From NCBI RefSeq assembly GCF_900142105.1, contig NZ_FQZS01000010.1:1-64000 (forward strand): a DNA stretch of 64,000 bases, written 5' to 3'. Shown here piece by piece: positions 42,780 to 51,505 of this stretch; the stretch's first letter is position 1, and each line of letters starts with the position of its first letter. The translations under genes and the position numbers were made by a program. The notes under the pieces were generated by a model. The model worked only from the letters and a program-made list of their open reading frames with translations. It ran no database searches and was not told the DNA's origin. This stretch comes from Lutispora thermophila DSM 19022 (GTDB taxonomy: Bacteria; Bacillota; Clostridia; Lutisporales; Lutisporaceae).

Positions 42780-43436
42780 GTGAACCCTATAGAACTGACT
42801 AAGAGGCAGAATCAAATAATTGAATTAGTGAAGAAACATCAACCTATAACCAGTGAGCAAATTGCTGAGAAGCTTAACATGACTAGGGCAGCCCTAAGGC
42901 CAGACCTTACAGTACTTACGATGGCAGGCTATTTAGAAGCAAGACCAAAGGTGGGATATTTTTATTCAGGTCAACCCGTTAACAATATTTTATCCGATTT
43001 TATCAAGAATCTTAAGGTAGAAAACATTAAATCCACTCCTGTGGTTGTATCTGAAGATACCACCGTATATGATGCAATTGTTACGCTATTTTTGGAAGAT
43101 GTAGGCACAATATATGTTCATAATAAAGGAATGTTGACTGGAGTAGTATCAAGAAAGGATTTCCTTAAGATAGCTATTGGCAATACAGATATTCATAAGG
43201 TACCTGTAGGAGTAATAATGACAAGAATGCCAAATATAGCATTTGTAAGAGATGAAGACAGTGCATATGACGCAGCAGCAAAGATAATAGAACATGAAGT
43301 AGATAGTGTTCCTGTAGTTGAACCAATAACCTGCGAAAATGGCAAAGCGGGTTTTAAAATTACAGGCAAGGTATCGAAAACAAATATTACAAGACTCTTT
43401 TATGATTTATGCAATGATAAATTAGGAGGTTTTTGA
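42780..43436 (+). CDS. ccpN: CcpN-family transcriptional regulator (HTH plus two CBS)
   Basis: 218 residues from GTG 42780, chosen because it starts NPIELTKRQNQI like CcpN proteins. An N-terminal winged helix-turn-helix (ITSEQIAEKLNMTRAALRPDLTVL) is followed by a CBS pair (VVVSEDTTVYDAIVTLFLEDVG, then FVRDEDSAYDAAAKIIEHEVDS) that senses adenine nucleotides. In B. subtilis CcpN represses gluconeogenic genes. Here it stands before ppsR and ppdK, so control of PEP synthesis is likely. Confidence 0.9.
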   Translation: MNPIELTKRQNQIIELVKKHQPITSEQIAEKLNMTRAALRPDLTVLTMAGYLEARPKVGYFYSGQPVNNILSDFIKNLKVENIKSTPVVVSEDTTVYDAIVTLFLEDVGTIYVHNKGMLTGVVSRKDFLKIAIGNTDIHKVPVGVIMTRMPNIAFVRDEDSAYDAAAKIIEHEVDSVPVVEPITCENGKAGFKITGKVSKTNITRLFYDLCNDKLGGF

Positions 43437-43438
43437 TA

Positions 43439-44248
43439 ATGGATGAAAAATCAATAATCTATGTCATATCAGATTCAATTGGTGAAACTGCGGATCAGGT
43501 TACCAGAGCTGCTGCAGCCCAATATGAAGGTGCAGCATGCGATATCAGAAGAATACCCTATGTCAGTGAAAAACAGACCATAAAGGAAATAATTAACGAA
43601 GCAAAAAAACATAATAGTATTATTGTTTATACTATGGTTATCCCTGAATTGAGGGAATACCTTGAGAAAGAAGCACAAGATCAAGGGCTTGTATATGTAG
43701 ATATAATGGGACCTGTTATTGAAGCCATTTCCCATATAACAAACACAAAGCCCACGTATAAACCCGGTATTATCAGGCAACTGGACGAAGAATACTTTAA
43801 AAAGGTTGAAGCCATTGAATTTGCAGTAAAATATGATGATGGAAAAGATCCAAGGGGAATAAAGAAAGCAGATATAGTGATTTTAGGTGTATCTCGAACT
43901 TCTAAGACTCCATTAAGCATGTACTTGGCCAATAAAAACCTTAAGGTTGCAAATATTCCTTTGTTACCGGAAGTTGAGCCACCAAAGGAAATATTTGAAA
44001 TACCGTCCAAGAGAATATTTGGACTTACTTCAAGCCCACACAAGTTAAACGTAATAAGACAGGAAAGACTTAAGGCCTTGGGGTTAAGCTTTGAAGCCAA
44101 CTATGCAAATATGGATCGCATTCTGCAAGAGTTGGAATATGCTGAGAGCATAATGAGAAAAATAGGCTGCCCAATCATTGATGTAACTAATAAAGCAATA
44201 GAGGAAACTGCCAGCATTATACTAAGGATAATGAAGGAGGATAAATAA
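43439..44248 (+). CDS. ppsR: PPDK regulatory protein (kinase/pyrophosphorylase)
   Basis: 269 residues from ATG 43439 (AGGAGG at 9 bases). DUF299 family: a bifunctional enzyme that phosphorylates (with ADP) and dephosphorylates (with phosphate) pyruvate phosphate dikinase on a threonine next to its catalytic histidine. The P-loop GVSRTSKTPLSMYLA and YVISDSIGETADQVTRAAAAQ at the N terminus are diagnostic. Stop and the ppdK start overlap. Confidence 0.93.
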   Translation: MDEKSIIYVISDSIGETADQVTRAAAAQYEGAACDIRRIPYVSEKQTIKEIINEAKKHNSIIVYTMVIPELREYLEKEAQDQGLVYVDIMGPVIEAISHITNTKPTYKPGIIRQLDEEYFKKVEAIEFAVKYDDGKDPRGIKKADIVILGVSRTSKTPLSMYLANKNLKVANIPLLPEVEPPKEIFEIPSKRIFGLTSSPHKLNVIRQERLKALGLSFEANYANMDRILQELEYAESIMRKIGCPIIDVTNKAIEETASIILRIMKEDK

Positions 44249-46872
44249 TGAAGAAACTAGTATACAGCTTTAGCGAGGGTAAAGCTGAGATGAAAGATCT
44301 ACTTGGTGGCAAAGGTGCAAACCTTGCAGAAATGACTAACATAGGGTTGCCGGTGCCACCGGGTTTTACTATAACAACTGAAGCATGTAATATGTATTAT
44401 GAAAAAAATGAAGAAATATGGCCTGAATTAATCGATGAAATCTTTAAAAAGTTATCAGAATTAGAAAATAAAGTTGGAAAGAGGTTTGGAGATAAGGAAA
44501 AACCTTTGCTTGTATCTGTAAGATCCGGTGCTAAATTTTCTATGCCTGGTATGATGGATACTATACTGAACTTGGGGTTAAATGATGTTACTGTACAAGC
44601 TATACATAGGAATACGGGAAATGAGAGATTTGCTTATGACAGCTATAGAAGATTTATTCAAATGTTTGGCGATGTAGTTATGACTATAGAAAAATATAAG
44701 TTTGACTCCATATTTGAAAACATAAAAGAAAAGTATAATGCAAAGTATGATACTGATTTAAATGCAGAAGCCTTGAAGGAAGTAGTTGAACAGTATAAAG
44801 AGCTTTTCAAAAAAGAAATTGGAAGCGAGTTTCCCGAGGACCCTAGAACACAGCTTGTTTTAGCTGTGAAAGCTGTTTTCAGATCTTGGAACAATGATAG
44901 AGCCAAAATATATAGAAAGCTGAACAATATTCCTGATGACTTGGGAACAGCTGTAAATGTTCAATCAATGGTATTTGGAAACATGGGAGATGATTCCGGA
45001 ACCGGTGTTGCATTTACAAGAAATCCTGCTACAGGAGAGAAAAAGCTTTTTGGTGAATTCCTTGTAAATGCTCAGGGAGAAGATGTTGTTGCAGGAATAA
45101 GAACTCCTCAAAGCATTGAAAAGCTAAAAGAAATAATGCCTGATGTATATGAACAGTTTGTGAAGGTTGCAGAACTTTTGGAGAATCATTATAAAGATAT
45201 GCAGGATATAGAGTTTACCATAGAGAAGGGCAAGCTGTACATGCTCCAGACCAGAAATGGCAAGAGAACTGCTTTTGCAGCAGTGAAAATTGCAGTAGAT
45301 TTGGTGGAAGAAGGAAAGATAACAAAAGAAGAGGCCATTATGAGGGTAGAACCGAACCAGCTTGATCAATTGTTGCATCCTACCTTCGATGCAGAAGCTT
45401 TAAAAACTATAAAGCCATTAGCTAAAGGGCTTCCTGCTTCACCGGGAGCGGCCAGTGGTAAGATATATTTTACTGCAGAAGCTGCGGTAGAAGCTGCAAG
45501 ACAAGGAGAAAAGGTTATACTTGTAAGACAGGAAACATCTCCTGAGGATATAGAAGGGATGATAGAGGCTCAAGGTATACTCACTGCAAGAGGTGGCATG
45601 ACTTCACATGCTGCAGTTGTTGCAAGAGGAATGGGGAAATGTTGTGTGGCAGGCTGTGAAAGCATAAAGGTAAACGAACAAAGCAAGAAGTTCGTAGTTG
45701 ATGGCAGAACTTTCAATGAAGGGGATTATATATCCTTGGATGGAAGCACAGGGAATGTTTATGAAGGTATAATAGAGACACATGAACCTGAGTTAAGCGG
45801 ACATTTTGGCAAGCTGATGGCATGGGCAGACGAAATAAGAAGACTTAAGGTGAGGACAAACGCAGATACGCCAAGGGATGCTGCTCAGGCTGTAAAATTC
45901 GGAGCAGAAGGTATTGGGCTATGCAGAACGGAACACATGTTTTTTGATGAGAGCAGAATTCCTGCTGTAAGAGAAATGATTATAGCAGATAGCCTTGAGC
46001 AAAGAAAAGCAGCATTAGAAAAGATATTGCCCATGCAGCGGGAAGATTTTATTGGCATTTTTGAAGCAATGGGAGATAGACCTGTGACCATAAGGTTACT
46101 GGATCCACCATTACATGAGTTTCTGCCCCAAAGCCAGGAAGACATAAAGAAGTTAGCATCAGATATGAAGATAGATTATGATAAGCTAAGGGCAAGAGTG
46201 GAAGAATTGAAAGAGTTCAATCCAATGTTGGGTCATAGAGGCTGTAGGCTTGTCATCACATATCCTGAAATAGCAGAAATGCAAACCAGGGCGATTATTG
46301 AGGCTGCTATTCATGTAAAAAAGAGTAAAGGTATAGATGTTAAACCTGAAATAATGATACCTCTAATAGGAGATGTAAAAGAGCTGGCTTATATCAAGAA
46401 TATTGTGGTTAAAGTTGCTGATGATATAATAGAAGAATCTGGTGTGGAATTAAAATATCTATATGGAACAATGATTGAAATACCAAGGGCTACTTTGGTT
46501 GCTGACGAAATAGCTAAGGAAGCAGAATTTTTCTCGTTCGGTACAAATGACCTTACACAAATGACTTATGGTTTCTCAAGAGATGATGCAGGAAAATTCC
46601 TGAAGGAATACTATGACAAAAAGATTTTTGATAAGGATCCTTTCCAGGCCATTGATAGAAAGGGCGTTGGTAAGCTGATGAAGATGGCTGTGGAACTGGG
46701 AAGAGGAGAAAGAACCAACATAAAACTAGGCATTTGCGGTGAGCATGGGGGAGAGCCTTCATCTGTTGAGTTCTGCCATATGCTCGGATTGGATTATGTA
46801 TCCTGTTCACCTTATAGGGTGCCTATAGCGAGACTTGCAGCAGCTCAGGCAGCTATAAGCAACAGAGACTAA
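44248..46872 (+). CDS. ppdK: Pyruvate, phosphate dikinase
   Basis: 874 residues, full length. It interconverts pyruvate + ATP + phosphate and PEP + AMP + pyrophosphate, used by anaerobes in glycolysis or gluconeogenesis. The N-terminal ATP-grasp domain starts with LLGGKGANLAEMTNIGLPVPPGF. The swivelling His domain has GMTSHAAVVARGMGKCCVAG, with H the phosphorylated residue and the preceding T/S the target of PpsR. The C-terminal PEP barrel has GIGLCRTEHMFF, SFGTNDLTQMTYG and CGEHGGEPSSVEFC. It is co-transcribed with ppsR. Confidence 0.97.
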   Translation: MKKLVYSFSEGKAEMKDLLGGKGANLAEMTNIGLPVPPGFTITTEACNMYYEKNEEIWPELIDEIFKKLSELENKVGKRFGDKEKPLLVSVRSGAKFSMPGMMDTILNLGLNDVTVQAIHRNTGNERFAYDSYRRFIQMFGDVVMTIEKYKFDSIFENIKEKYNAKYDTDLNAEALKEVVEQYKELFKKEIGSEFPEDPRTQLVLAVKAVFRSWNNDRAKIYRKLNNIPDDLGTAVNVQSMVFGNMGDDSGTGVAFTRNPATGEKKLFGEFLVNAQGEDVVAGIRTPQSIEKLKEIMPDVYEQFVKVAELLENHYKDMQDIEFTIEKGKLYMLQTRNGKRTAFAAVKIAVDLVEEGKITKEEAIMRVEPNQLDQLLHPTFDAEALKTIKPLAKGLPASPGAASGKIYFTAEAAVEAARQGEKVILVRQETSPEDIEGMIEAQGILTARGGMTSHAAVVARGMGKCCVAGCESIKVNEQSKKFVVDGRTFNEGDYISLDGSTGNVYEGIIETHEPELSGHFGKLMAWADEIRRLKVRTNADTPRDAAQAVKFGAEGIGLCRTEHMFFDESRIPAVREMIIADSLEQRKAALEKILPMQREDFIGIFEAMGDRPVTIRLLDPPLHEFLPQSQEDIKKLASDMKIDYDKLRARVEELKEFNPMLGHRGCRLVITYPEIAEMQTRAIIEAAIHVKKSKGIDVKPEIMIPLIGDVKELAYIKNIVVKVADDIIEESGVELKYLYGTMIEIPRATLVADEIAKEAEFFSFGTNDLTQMTYGFSRDDAGKFLKEYYDKKIFDKDPFQAIDRKGVGKLMKMAVELGRGERTNIKLGICGEHGGEPSSVEFCHMLGLDYVSCSPYRVPIARLAAAQAAISNRD

Positions 46873-46912
46873 ACTCATAGGGTGCTATGTTTACCAGTAT
46901 AAGCAAATTAAG

Positions 46913-46952
46913 AAAAGTATTGTCACTTAGCATTAAGGGGCAATACTTTTTT
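46913..46952 (+). terminator. Terminator after ppdK
   Basis: AAAAGTATTG pairs with CAATACTTTT, followed by two more T. The loop has 18 bases. Confidence 0.7.
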
Positions 46953-47080
46953 ATGTAGCTTATGTATGAGAAAAATATTATAATTATCTTAATAAAGAAG
47001 AGCCTTGATAATTAGATTTTATTAGTAATGGTCGGAGGCTTTAACTTATCAATAAAACATAAAATGGGGGAATGAAACTA

Positions 47081-47896
47081 ATGGAAAAAGAATTTTTAAT
47101 AAAAATTGCAAAAGACTTTATTGAGCATTCACAAGAAAATTACATATCAAAGGAAATAGCAATTTCGGATAATGTTGTGGGAATGAAGATATTCGATGCT
47201 CCCATTTTTGCATTTGGTTCTGCGGATGATGAGTGTTTTACACAACTAAAACAGCCGGCGGCAATAGGAGAACACTTCCTACTTCCAAAAGAATGGTTGC
47301 CAGGAGCGAAAACAGTCATATCATTTTTTCTACCGTTTAGTGAAGAAATTAAAAATGGTAACAAAAGGGATATGTCATGGCCTTCCGAAGAATGGCTACA
47401 TGGACGTGTTGAAGGTCAGATTTTGATGAATAAGTTGTGCATGAAATTAAAGTCTGAATTAATAAATGCAGGATATAATGCTGTTGTACCTAGTTTAGAT
47501 GAGAGATTTTGGTCAAATACTGGCCGTGCCAATCATGTGGCAAAATTTACAAGTAATTGGTCTGAAAGACATGCAGCATTTATATGTGGACTTGGAACAT
47601 TCGGCCTTTCTAAAGGGCTTATAACACAAAGAGGAATGGCTGGAAGATTTGGTAGTGTCATCACGGAACTGTATCTAGCACCTGATAAAAGAGGGTATGA
47701 AGATATATATGAATACTGTTCTGAGTGTGGTAAATGTGCAGAAAATTGCCCAGCAGGAGCAATATCCATAGAAAAGGGAAAAGATCATGTTTTATGTTCT
47801 AAATTTCTAGACCAGACAGCTGAAATATTTAAGCCTAGGTATGGTTGTGGAAAATGTCAGGTAGATGTACCTTGTGAATCAAAAATACCCAAATAG
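47081..47896 (+). CDS. QueG-like iron-sulphur protein
   Basis: 271 residues from ATG 47081 (GGGGGA at 9 bases). The fold resembles epoxyqueuosine reductase and other cobalamin-type reductases: N-terminal part (GAKTVISFFLPFSEEI), then VAKFTSNWSERHAAFICGLGTFGLSKGLIT. It is followed by an 8Fe-8S-like ferredoxin domain (CSECGKCAENCPAGAI, then CGKCQVDVPCESKIP). The last cluster is short of one cysteine compared with the standard ferredoxin pattern. It is smaller than QueG (about 380), so it probably does a different reduction. Stands alone. Confidence 0.7.
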   Translation: MEKEFLIKIAKDFIEHSQENYISKEIAISDNVVGMKIFDAPIFAFGSADDECFTQLKQPAAIGEHFLLPKEWLPGAKTVISFFLPFSEEIKNGNKRDMSWPSEEWLHGRVEGQILMNKLCMKLKSELINAGYNAVVPSLDERFWSNTGRANHVAKFTSNWSERHAAFICGLGTFGLSKGLITQRGMAGRFGSVITELYLAPDKRGYEDIYEYCSECGKCAENCPAGAISIEKGKDHVLCSKFLDQTAEIFKPRYGCGKCQVDVPCESKIPK

Positions 47897-48137
47897 TAAA
47901 GAGCAATTTAAATGAGATTAAGATAGGCTTAAAACAAATCTAAAGTATTAATATTAGAGAGTATAATTATACTAAATTAACAAAGGAAAATATGCTAATT
48001 AATGTGTTTTATAAGATTAGAAAATGGCTAAAACTAAAAGTTAAAATTATTATGGAATTTTTTATTTACAAACTATAACTGTAACAAAGCAAAATATTGC
48101 TTTTTATGAACAAAACAATCAGAAAGAGAGGATTACA

Positions 48138-48323
48138 ATGCTAGAATTATTAACAAAAGAAGTAAAAACTTATGAGCAAATTACAATGTGTTTTCCTGAC
48201 TGCGACCCTGTATTTGTTGGTTGTTCGCCAGTTGAACAGATGCAAGAATGCGATCCAACGCCATGTGGACCTGATTATGGCTCAGACTGCATGCCTGATT
48301 GTGACCCGTCGGATGATTATTAA
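48138..48323 (+). CDS. Cys-rich RiPP precursor peptide (putative)
   Basis: 61 residues. The leader (about 1-16, MLELLTKEVKTYEQIT) is followed by a Cys/Asp/Pro-rich core: CFPDCDP, then GCSPVEQMQECDPTPCGPDY and CMPDCDPSDDY, with 7 cysteines. A good ribosome site (GAAAGAGAGG) precedes ATG 48138. The next gene is a radical SAM/SPASM enzyme. This size and arrangement resembles the clostridial Cys-rich peptide group (CcpM-type maturase with CLI_3235-type precursor) and ranthipeptides. The peptide would be linked through thioethers at cysteines. Assignment to a named family is not certain. Confidence 0.7.
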   Translation: MLELLTKEVKTYEQITMCFPDCDPVFVGCSPVEQMQECDPTPCGPDYGSDCMPDCDPSDDY

Positions 48324-48457
48324 AAAATGAAATTAATTGTCTCCATCAGAGGAATTAAGCTATCATTAATATTACGATGTATGCTTATCTGATATGTGTA
48401 TCCATTGGATGATAGATATTTATTAAAGAATTATTAATATCAATTTACTTATTAGAT

Positions 48458-48478
48458 GCACCTAATATATTTAGGTGC
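48458..48478 (+). terminator. Hairpin between precursor and maturase genes
   Basis: GCACCTAA pairs with TTAGGTGC around TATAT, followed by TATATTATTCTTT. It may end most precursor transcripts and give less maturase than precursor, as in many RiPP loci. Confidence 0.55.
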
Positions 48479-48524
48479 TATATTATTCTTTAATTTATAG
48501 TAGAAATTATAAAGAGGAGATAAG

Positions 48525-49739
48525 ATGTATAAGCTTGGAAAAAATATTTACTTAACTGAGGGGAAAACCCGTTCATGTATTTATGATTTGAATGAATGTA
48601 ATTTATATAGCATTACACGTGAAGATACTATTCTTTTAAAAGATTTTTTACAAGGTAACGAAGAATTGATTAATAGCGAACTTATTCAATCTCTAATCAA
48701 TAAAAATTTTATAATAAAGTCAAATGCCTGTTTGGATGATAATTGTCTTGAATTAAAAAGCAGAATTAAAAGATTATCATTTGCATGGATTGAAATAACA
48801 CAGCGGTGCAATTTGCGTTGTATACATTGTTATAATGAATCAAGTGAAAAAAGCAATATCTCTATGAGCTTGGAAGAGTATAAATATGTCGTTGACCAAG
48901 TCGCAGACCTAGGAATAAAAAGAATTCAGCTTATTGGAGGAGAACCACTAATTGTTGGTAATGAAAGATTAAAGAAAATGATTATGTATGCTAGTAGCAA
49001 GTTTGATAGTATTGAAATTTTTACAAACGGCACCTTGCTTACTGAAGACCTAGCATCTTTTTTTGCTGATCAATCTATACAAGTTGCTGTTTCTGTCTAT
49101 TCATATGATGAAAATAAACATGACTATGTTACAAATATACAAGGTAGTCATGAACGTACCATAAGATGTTTGGAGCTGCTTAGAAAATACAACGTAAAAT
49201 ATCGAACTGCCAATGTGCTCATGGCAGGTGTCGAATTATGTGAAAGAAACACTGATTTATATAAACTTAATCCAAATAAAGATGTAATTAGGATGTCAGG
49301 TCGTGGTAATGCCAATCTTCTTACAAGGGAGTTAATATATAAGAGGTTAATTACTGAAAAGAGTTTTACCAGGAAATTAAATTTTAAGGTTATTGAGAGA
49401 CTTCTAAATGCACATAATTGCTTCTCTAAAAACTTATATATATCAGCTGATTTAACAGTGTATCCATGTGTAATGGAAAGGCGTATATCGCATGGGAATA
49501 TAAAAGAAAAGAAATTGAGTGATATAATAGATCATAATATACTTACATTTAATAAAGGCCAGATTGATGAATGTAAAGATTGTGAATTTAGGCTTGCTTG
49601 TTTTGATTGCAGACCAGATTCACTTTCCAATGATATATATGCTAAACCTTGGTATTGTACATATAATCCATATACAGGTGAGTTTGCAGATCCAGACGAT
49701 TTTATAGATAAAATTATGTCAGAGTACCAAAGTAAATAG
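48525..49739 (+). CDS. Radical SAM/SPASM peptide maturase (CcpM-like)
   Basis: 404 residues from ATG 48525 after AGAGGAG. The N-terminal 90 residues form a peptide-binding RRE-like region (YKLGKNIYLTEGKTRSCIYD). The radical SAM core begins with CNLRCIHCYNE (CxxxCxxC) and has QLIGGEPLIV. The C-terminal SPASM region has cysteines in HNCFSKNLYISADLTVYPCVMERRISHGNI, then CKDCEFRLACFDC and WYCTYN, enough for two auxiliary 4Fe-4S clusters. It most likely installs thioether cross-links in the upstream peptide. No export or protease gene is seen next to it. Confidence 0.85.
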   Translation: MYKLGKNIYLTEGKTRSCIYDLNECNLYSITREDTILLKDFLQGNEELINSELIQSLINKNFIIKSNACLDDNCLELKSRIKRLSFAWIEITQRCNLRCIHCYNESSEKSNISMSLEEYKYVVDQVADLGIKRIQLIGGEPLIVGNERLKKMIMYASSKFDSIEIFTNGTLLTEDLASFFADQSIQVAVSVYSYDENKHDYVTNIQGSHERTIRCLELLRKYNVKYRTANVLMAGVELCERNTDLYKLNPNKDVIRMSGRGNANLLTRELIYKRLITEKSFTRKLNFKVIERLLNAHNCFSKNLYISADLTVYPCVMERRISHGNIKEKKLSDIIDHNILTFNKGQIDECKDCEFRLACFDCRPDSLSNDIYAKPWYCTYNPYTGEFADPDDFIDKIMSEYQSK

Positions 49740-49818
49740 GAATTTGCAGGTGGATAAGAGAAGCTTAAAAATATTAGGAGAAAAAGATACTAAAACCGAC
49801 ATATTTTAGACCTGTTAA

Positions 49819-49880
49819 AAAAGGGTTCTATGATAAATAATGGAACTATTGCCACATAATGTTTATTATAGAACCCTTTT
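49819..49880. terminator. Long-loop terminator after the maturase
   Basis: AAAGGGTTCTAT pairs with ATAGAACCCTTT at the two ends, with A-runs before and T-runs after, so it could work in both directions. The 38-base loop contains a second weak stem. Confidence 0.6.
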
Positions 49881-50389
49881 GTTATGTGTTTTAGCTTGTT
49901 GAGCATAAAGCGAGTTTCTCGATAGAAGTTAGCTATGCGAAACATTAGACCACCTGCTATGCAGGTAAGCCAAAGAAGTTATGCAAATAGCTTTTCAATT
50001 AAATCTACAAAACAGTTTTAAACTCTTTTTGAATAATGAATTACCAGATGTTATTATATGATTTTAGCAATGAACAAGTAAACAATAATGAAGTTGATTC
50101 TTCAATGGCTATTGGTAAGTTAGGAATATTATAGAAAAAACTTATTAAAGCAACAAACTCAATAGATATTATGAATTTTACTTTCTTCATTTGCAAATGT
50201 TACTATAAGTATGAATTAAGACTAATTACGACAATTATCGACTGCATTGATATGTTAGACATGCTAATGCAATGAGGTAAAGTTCATTTTTCTACTCTTA
50301 AAAGCCTTTTGCTCAAGATGTTATAATTCCAAGCATGATTTAATCAACGCAGAAATTTCATTGAAAAATAAGGAGGAAGGAAAACAGAA
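49881..50389. other. Intergenic stretch without a clear gene
   Basis: About 500 bp, AT-rich. A hairpin ACCTGC-TAT-GCAGGT lies at about 49951-49967. At about 50037-50133 a short frame MNYQMLLYDFSNEQVNNNEV resembles the middle of Rpn/PD-(D/E)XK transposase-like proteins and ends in a stop; it is probably a remnant. The promoter of the following importer operon should lie near its end, but no clear one was found. Confidence 0.4.
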
Positions 50390-51436
50390 ATGAAGAGAGT
50401 ATTATGCTTAATAATGGTTTGTGTTATGATGTTTGTTTTTGTAGGATGTACAAGCAATAGCGCAAACTCAGAACCAGCGACAGCAGAGCCAGTAGCATCA
50501 GATGAAAAGACTATTGCAAAAAAAGCTGTTTATATTACTACATCACCATTAGGCAATGATTTCACAGATTTAATTTGGAGCGGCTTTAAAGAGTTGGAAA
50601 AAGAAGGATGGGAAGTTAAGTGCATTGAAGTAAAAGAAGCATCAGAGTATCCGGAGCAAATCAGAGCCATGGCAGCTCAGGGATATACTGCTATGTTTAC
50701 TATGTTTGATGAGTTAAGCAATGTAGCATTGGATCTTGCTGATGAATTAGCTGAACAATATCCTGATTTACATATTTTCTTGCTGGATACATACATGGAA
50801 CATGATAAAGCCAATGTTACCAGTGTAACGGTCGATCCATTTGAGTCATCCTTTGTGGCAGGATATGTAGCTGCACATATGACTGATAAGAAGGATATAG
50901 GATGGATAGGTCATAAGGATATTTTGAAGGTTCATAGATTCCGTGATGGTTTTATAGCCGGTGTACAGTATGCTGATCTAGGCAAAAATGTAATTACTGC
51001 TTTTACAGGAGATCCTTTTGATCCGGTTAAGGGCCAGGAAACAGCAAAAACAATGATAAAAAATAATGATATTGATATAATATATCAAAGCGCTTATTTA
51101 GGAGGACCTGGAGTAATATCCGCTTGTGCTGAAGCAGGCATAAAATGCATCGGTGTTGACAACTGGCAGGGATATATAGATCCATGTGTATTCTGGTCAG
51201 CAGTAAAATCAATGGATGTAGCAGTTAAAACCCTAGCAGAAGGGCATGTTTCTGGAAAGCAGTATGCCACATCTATAAACTTTGATATAGCATCAGGCGG
51301 TGCTGTGTATGATCAAAGAGATGCAGGCAATATTCCTGAACATTTGCTATTAAAAGTTAATCAGTTAATTGATGATATTAAGAGCGGAAAAGTTGATGTT
51401 TACAAAGGATTTGAACAATATAAATTGAATTACTAA
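50390..51436 (+). CDS. BMP-family substrate-binding lipoprotein
   Basis: 348 residues. Lipoprotein signal peptide with lipobox VGC at about 18-20 (MKRVLCLIMVCVMMFVFVGC). The rest is a periplasmic-binding protein of the BMP/Med (PnrA-like) family, which binds purine nucleosides or related compounds: SPLGNDFTDLIWSGFKELEKEGW, then FESSFVAGYVAAHMTDKKDIGWIG and IIYQSAYLGGPGVISACAEAG. It feeds the ABC transporter encoded behind it. Ribosome site AAGGAGGAAGG. Confidence 0.88.
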   Translation: MKRVLCLIMVCVMMFVFVGCTSNSANSEPATAEPVASDEKTIAKKAVYITTSPLGNDFTDLIWSGFKELEKEGWEVKCIEVKEASEYPEQIRAMAAQGYTAMFTMFDELSNVALDLADELAEQYPDLHIFLLDTYMEHDKANVTSVTVDPFESSFVAGYVAAHMTDKKDIGWIGHKDILKVHRFRDGFIAGVQYADLGKNVITAFTGDPFDPVKGQETAKTMIKNNDIDIIYQSAYLGGPGVISACAEAGIKCIGVDNWQGYIDPCVFWSAVKSMDVAVKTLAEGHVSGKQYATSINFDIASGGAVYDQRDAGNIPEHLLLKVNQLIDDIKSGKVDVYKGFEQYKLNY

Positions 51437-51450
51437 ATAATATCAGCTTC

Positions 51451-51486
51451 GTAAATATAGGAACGTTCATACGTTCCTATATTTAC
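51451..51486. other. Perfect hairpin between binding protein and ATPase
   Basis: A 15-base perfect stem GTAAATATAGGAACG and its complement (16 with T-A) around a 4-base loop, without T tract. It probably protects the upstream mRNA end and keeps the binding protein in excess over the transporter. Confidence 0.6.
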
Positions 51487-51505
51487 ATATCAAGGAGAAA
51501 GATGT

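Noticed and set aside
50037-50133. Rpn-type transposase-like gene
   Set aside because: About 30 residues between stops, weak resemblance; not called a gene.
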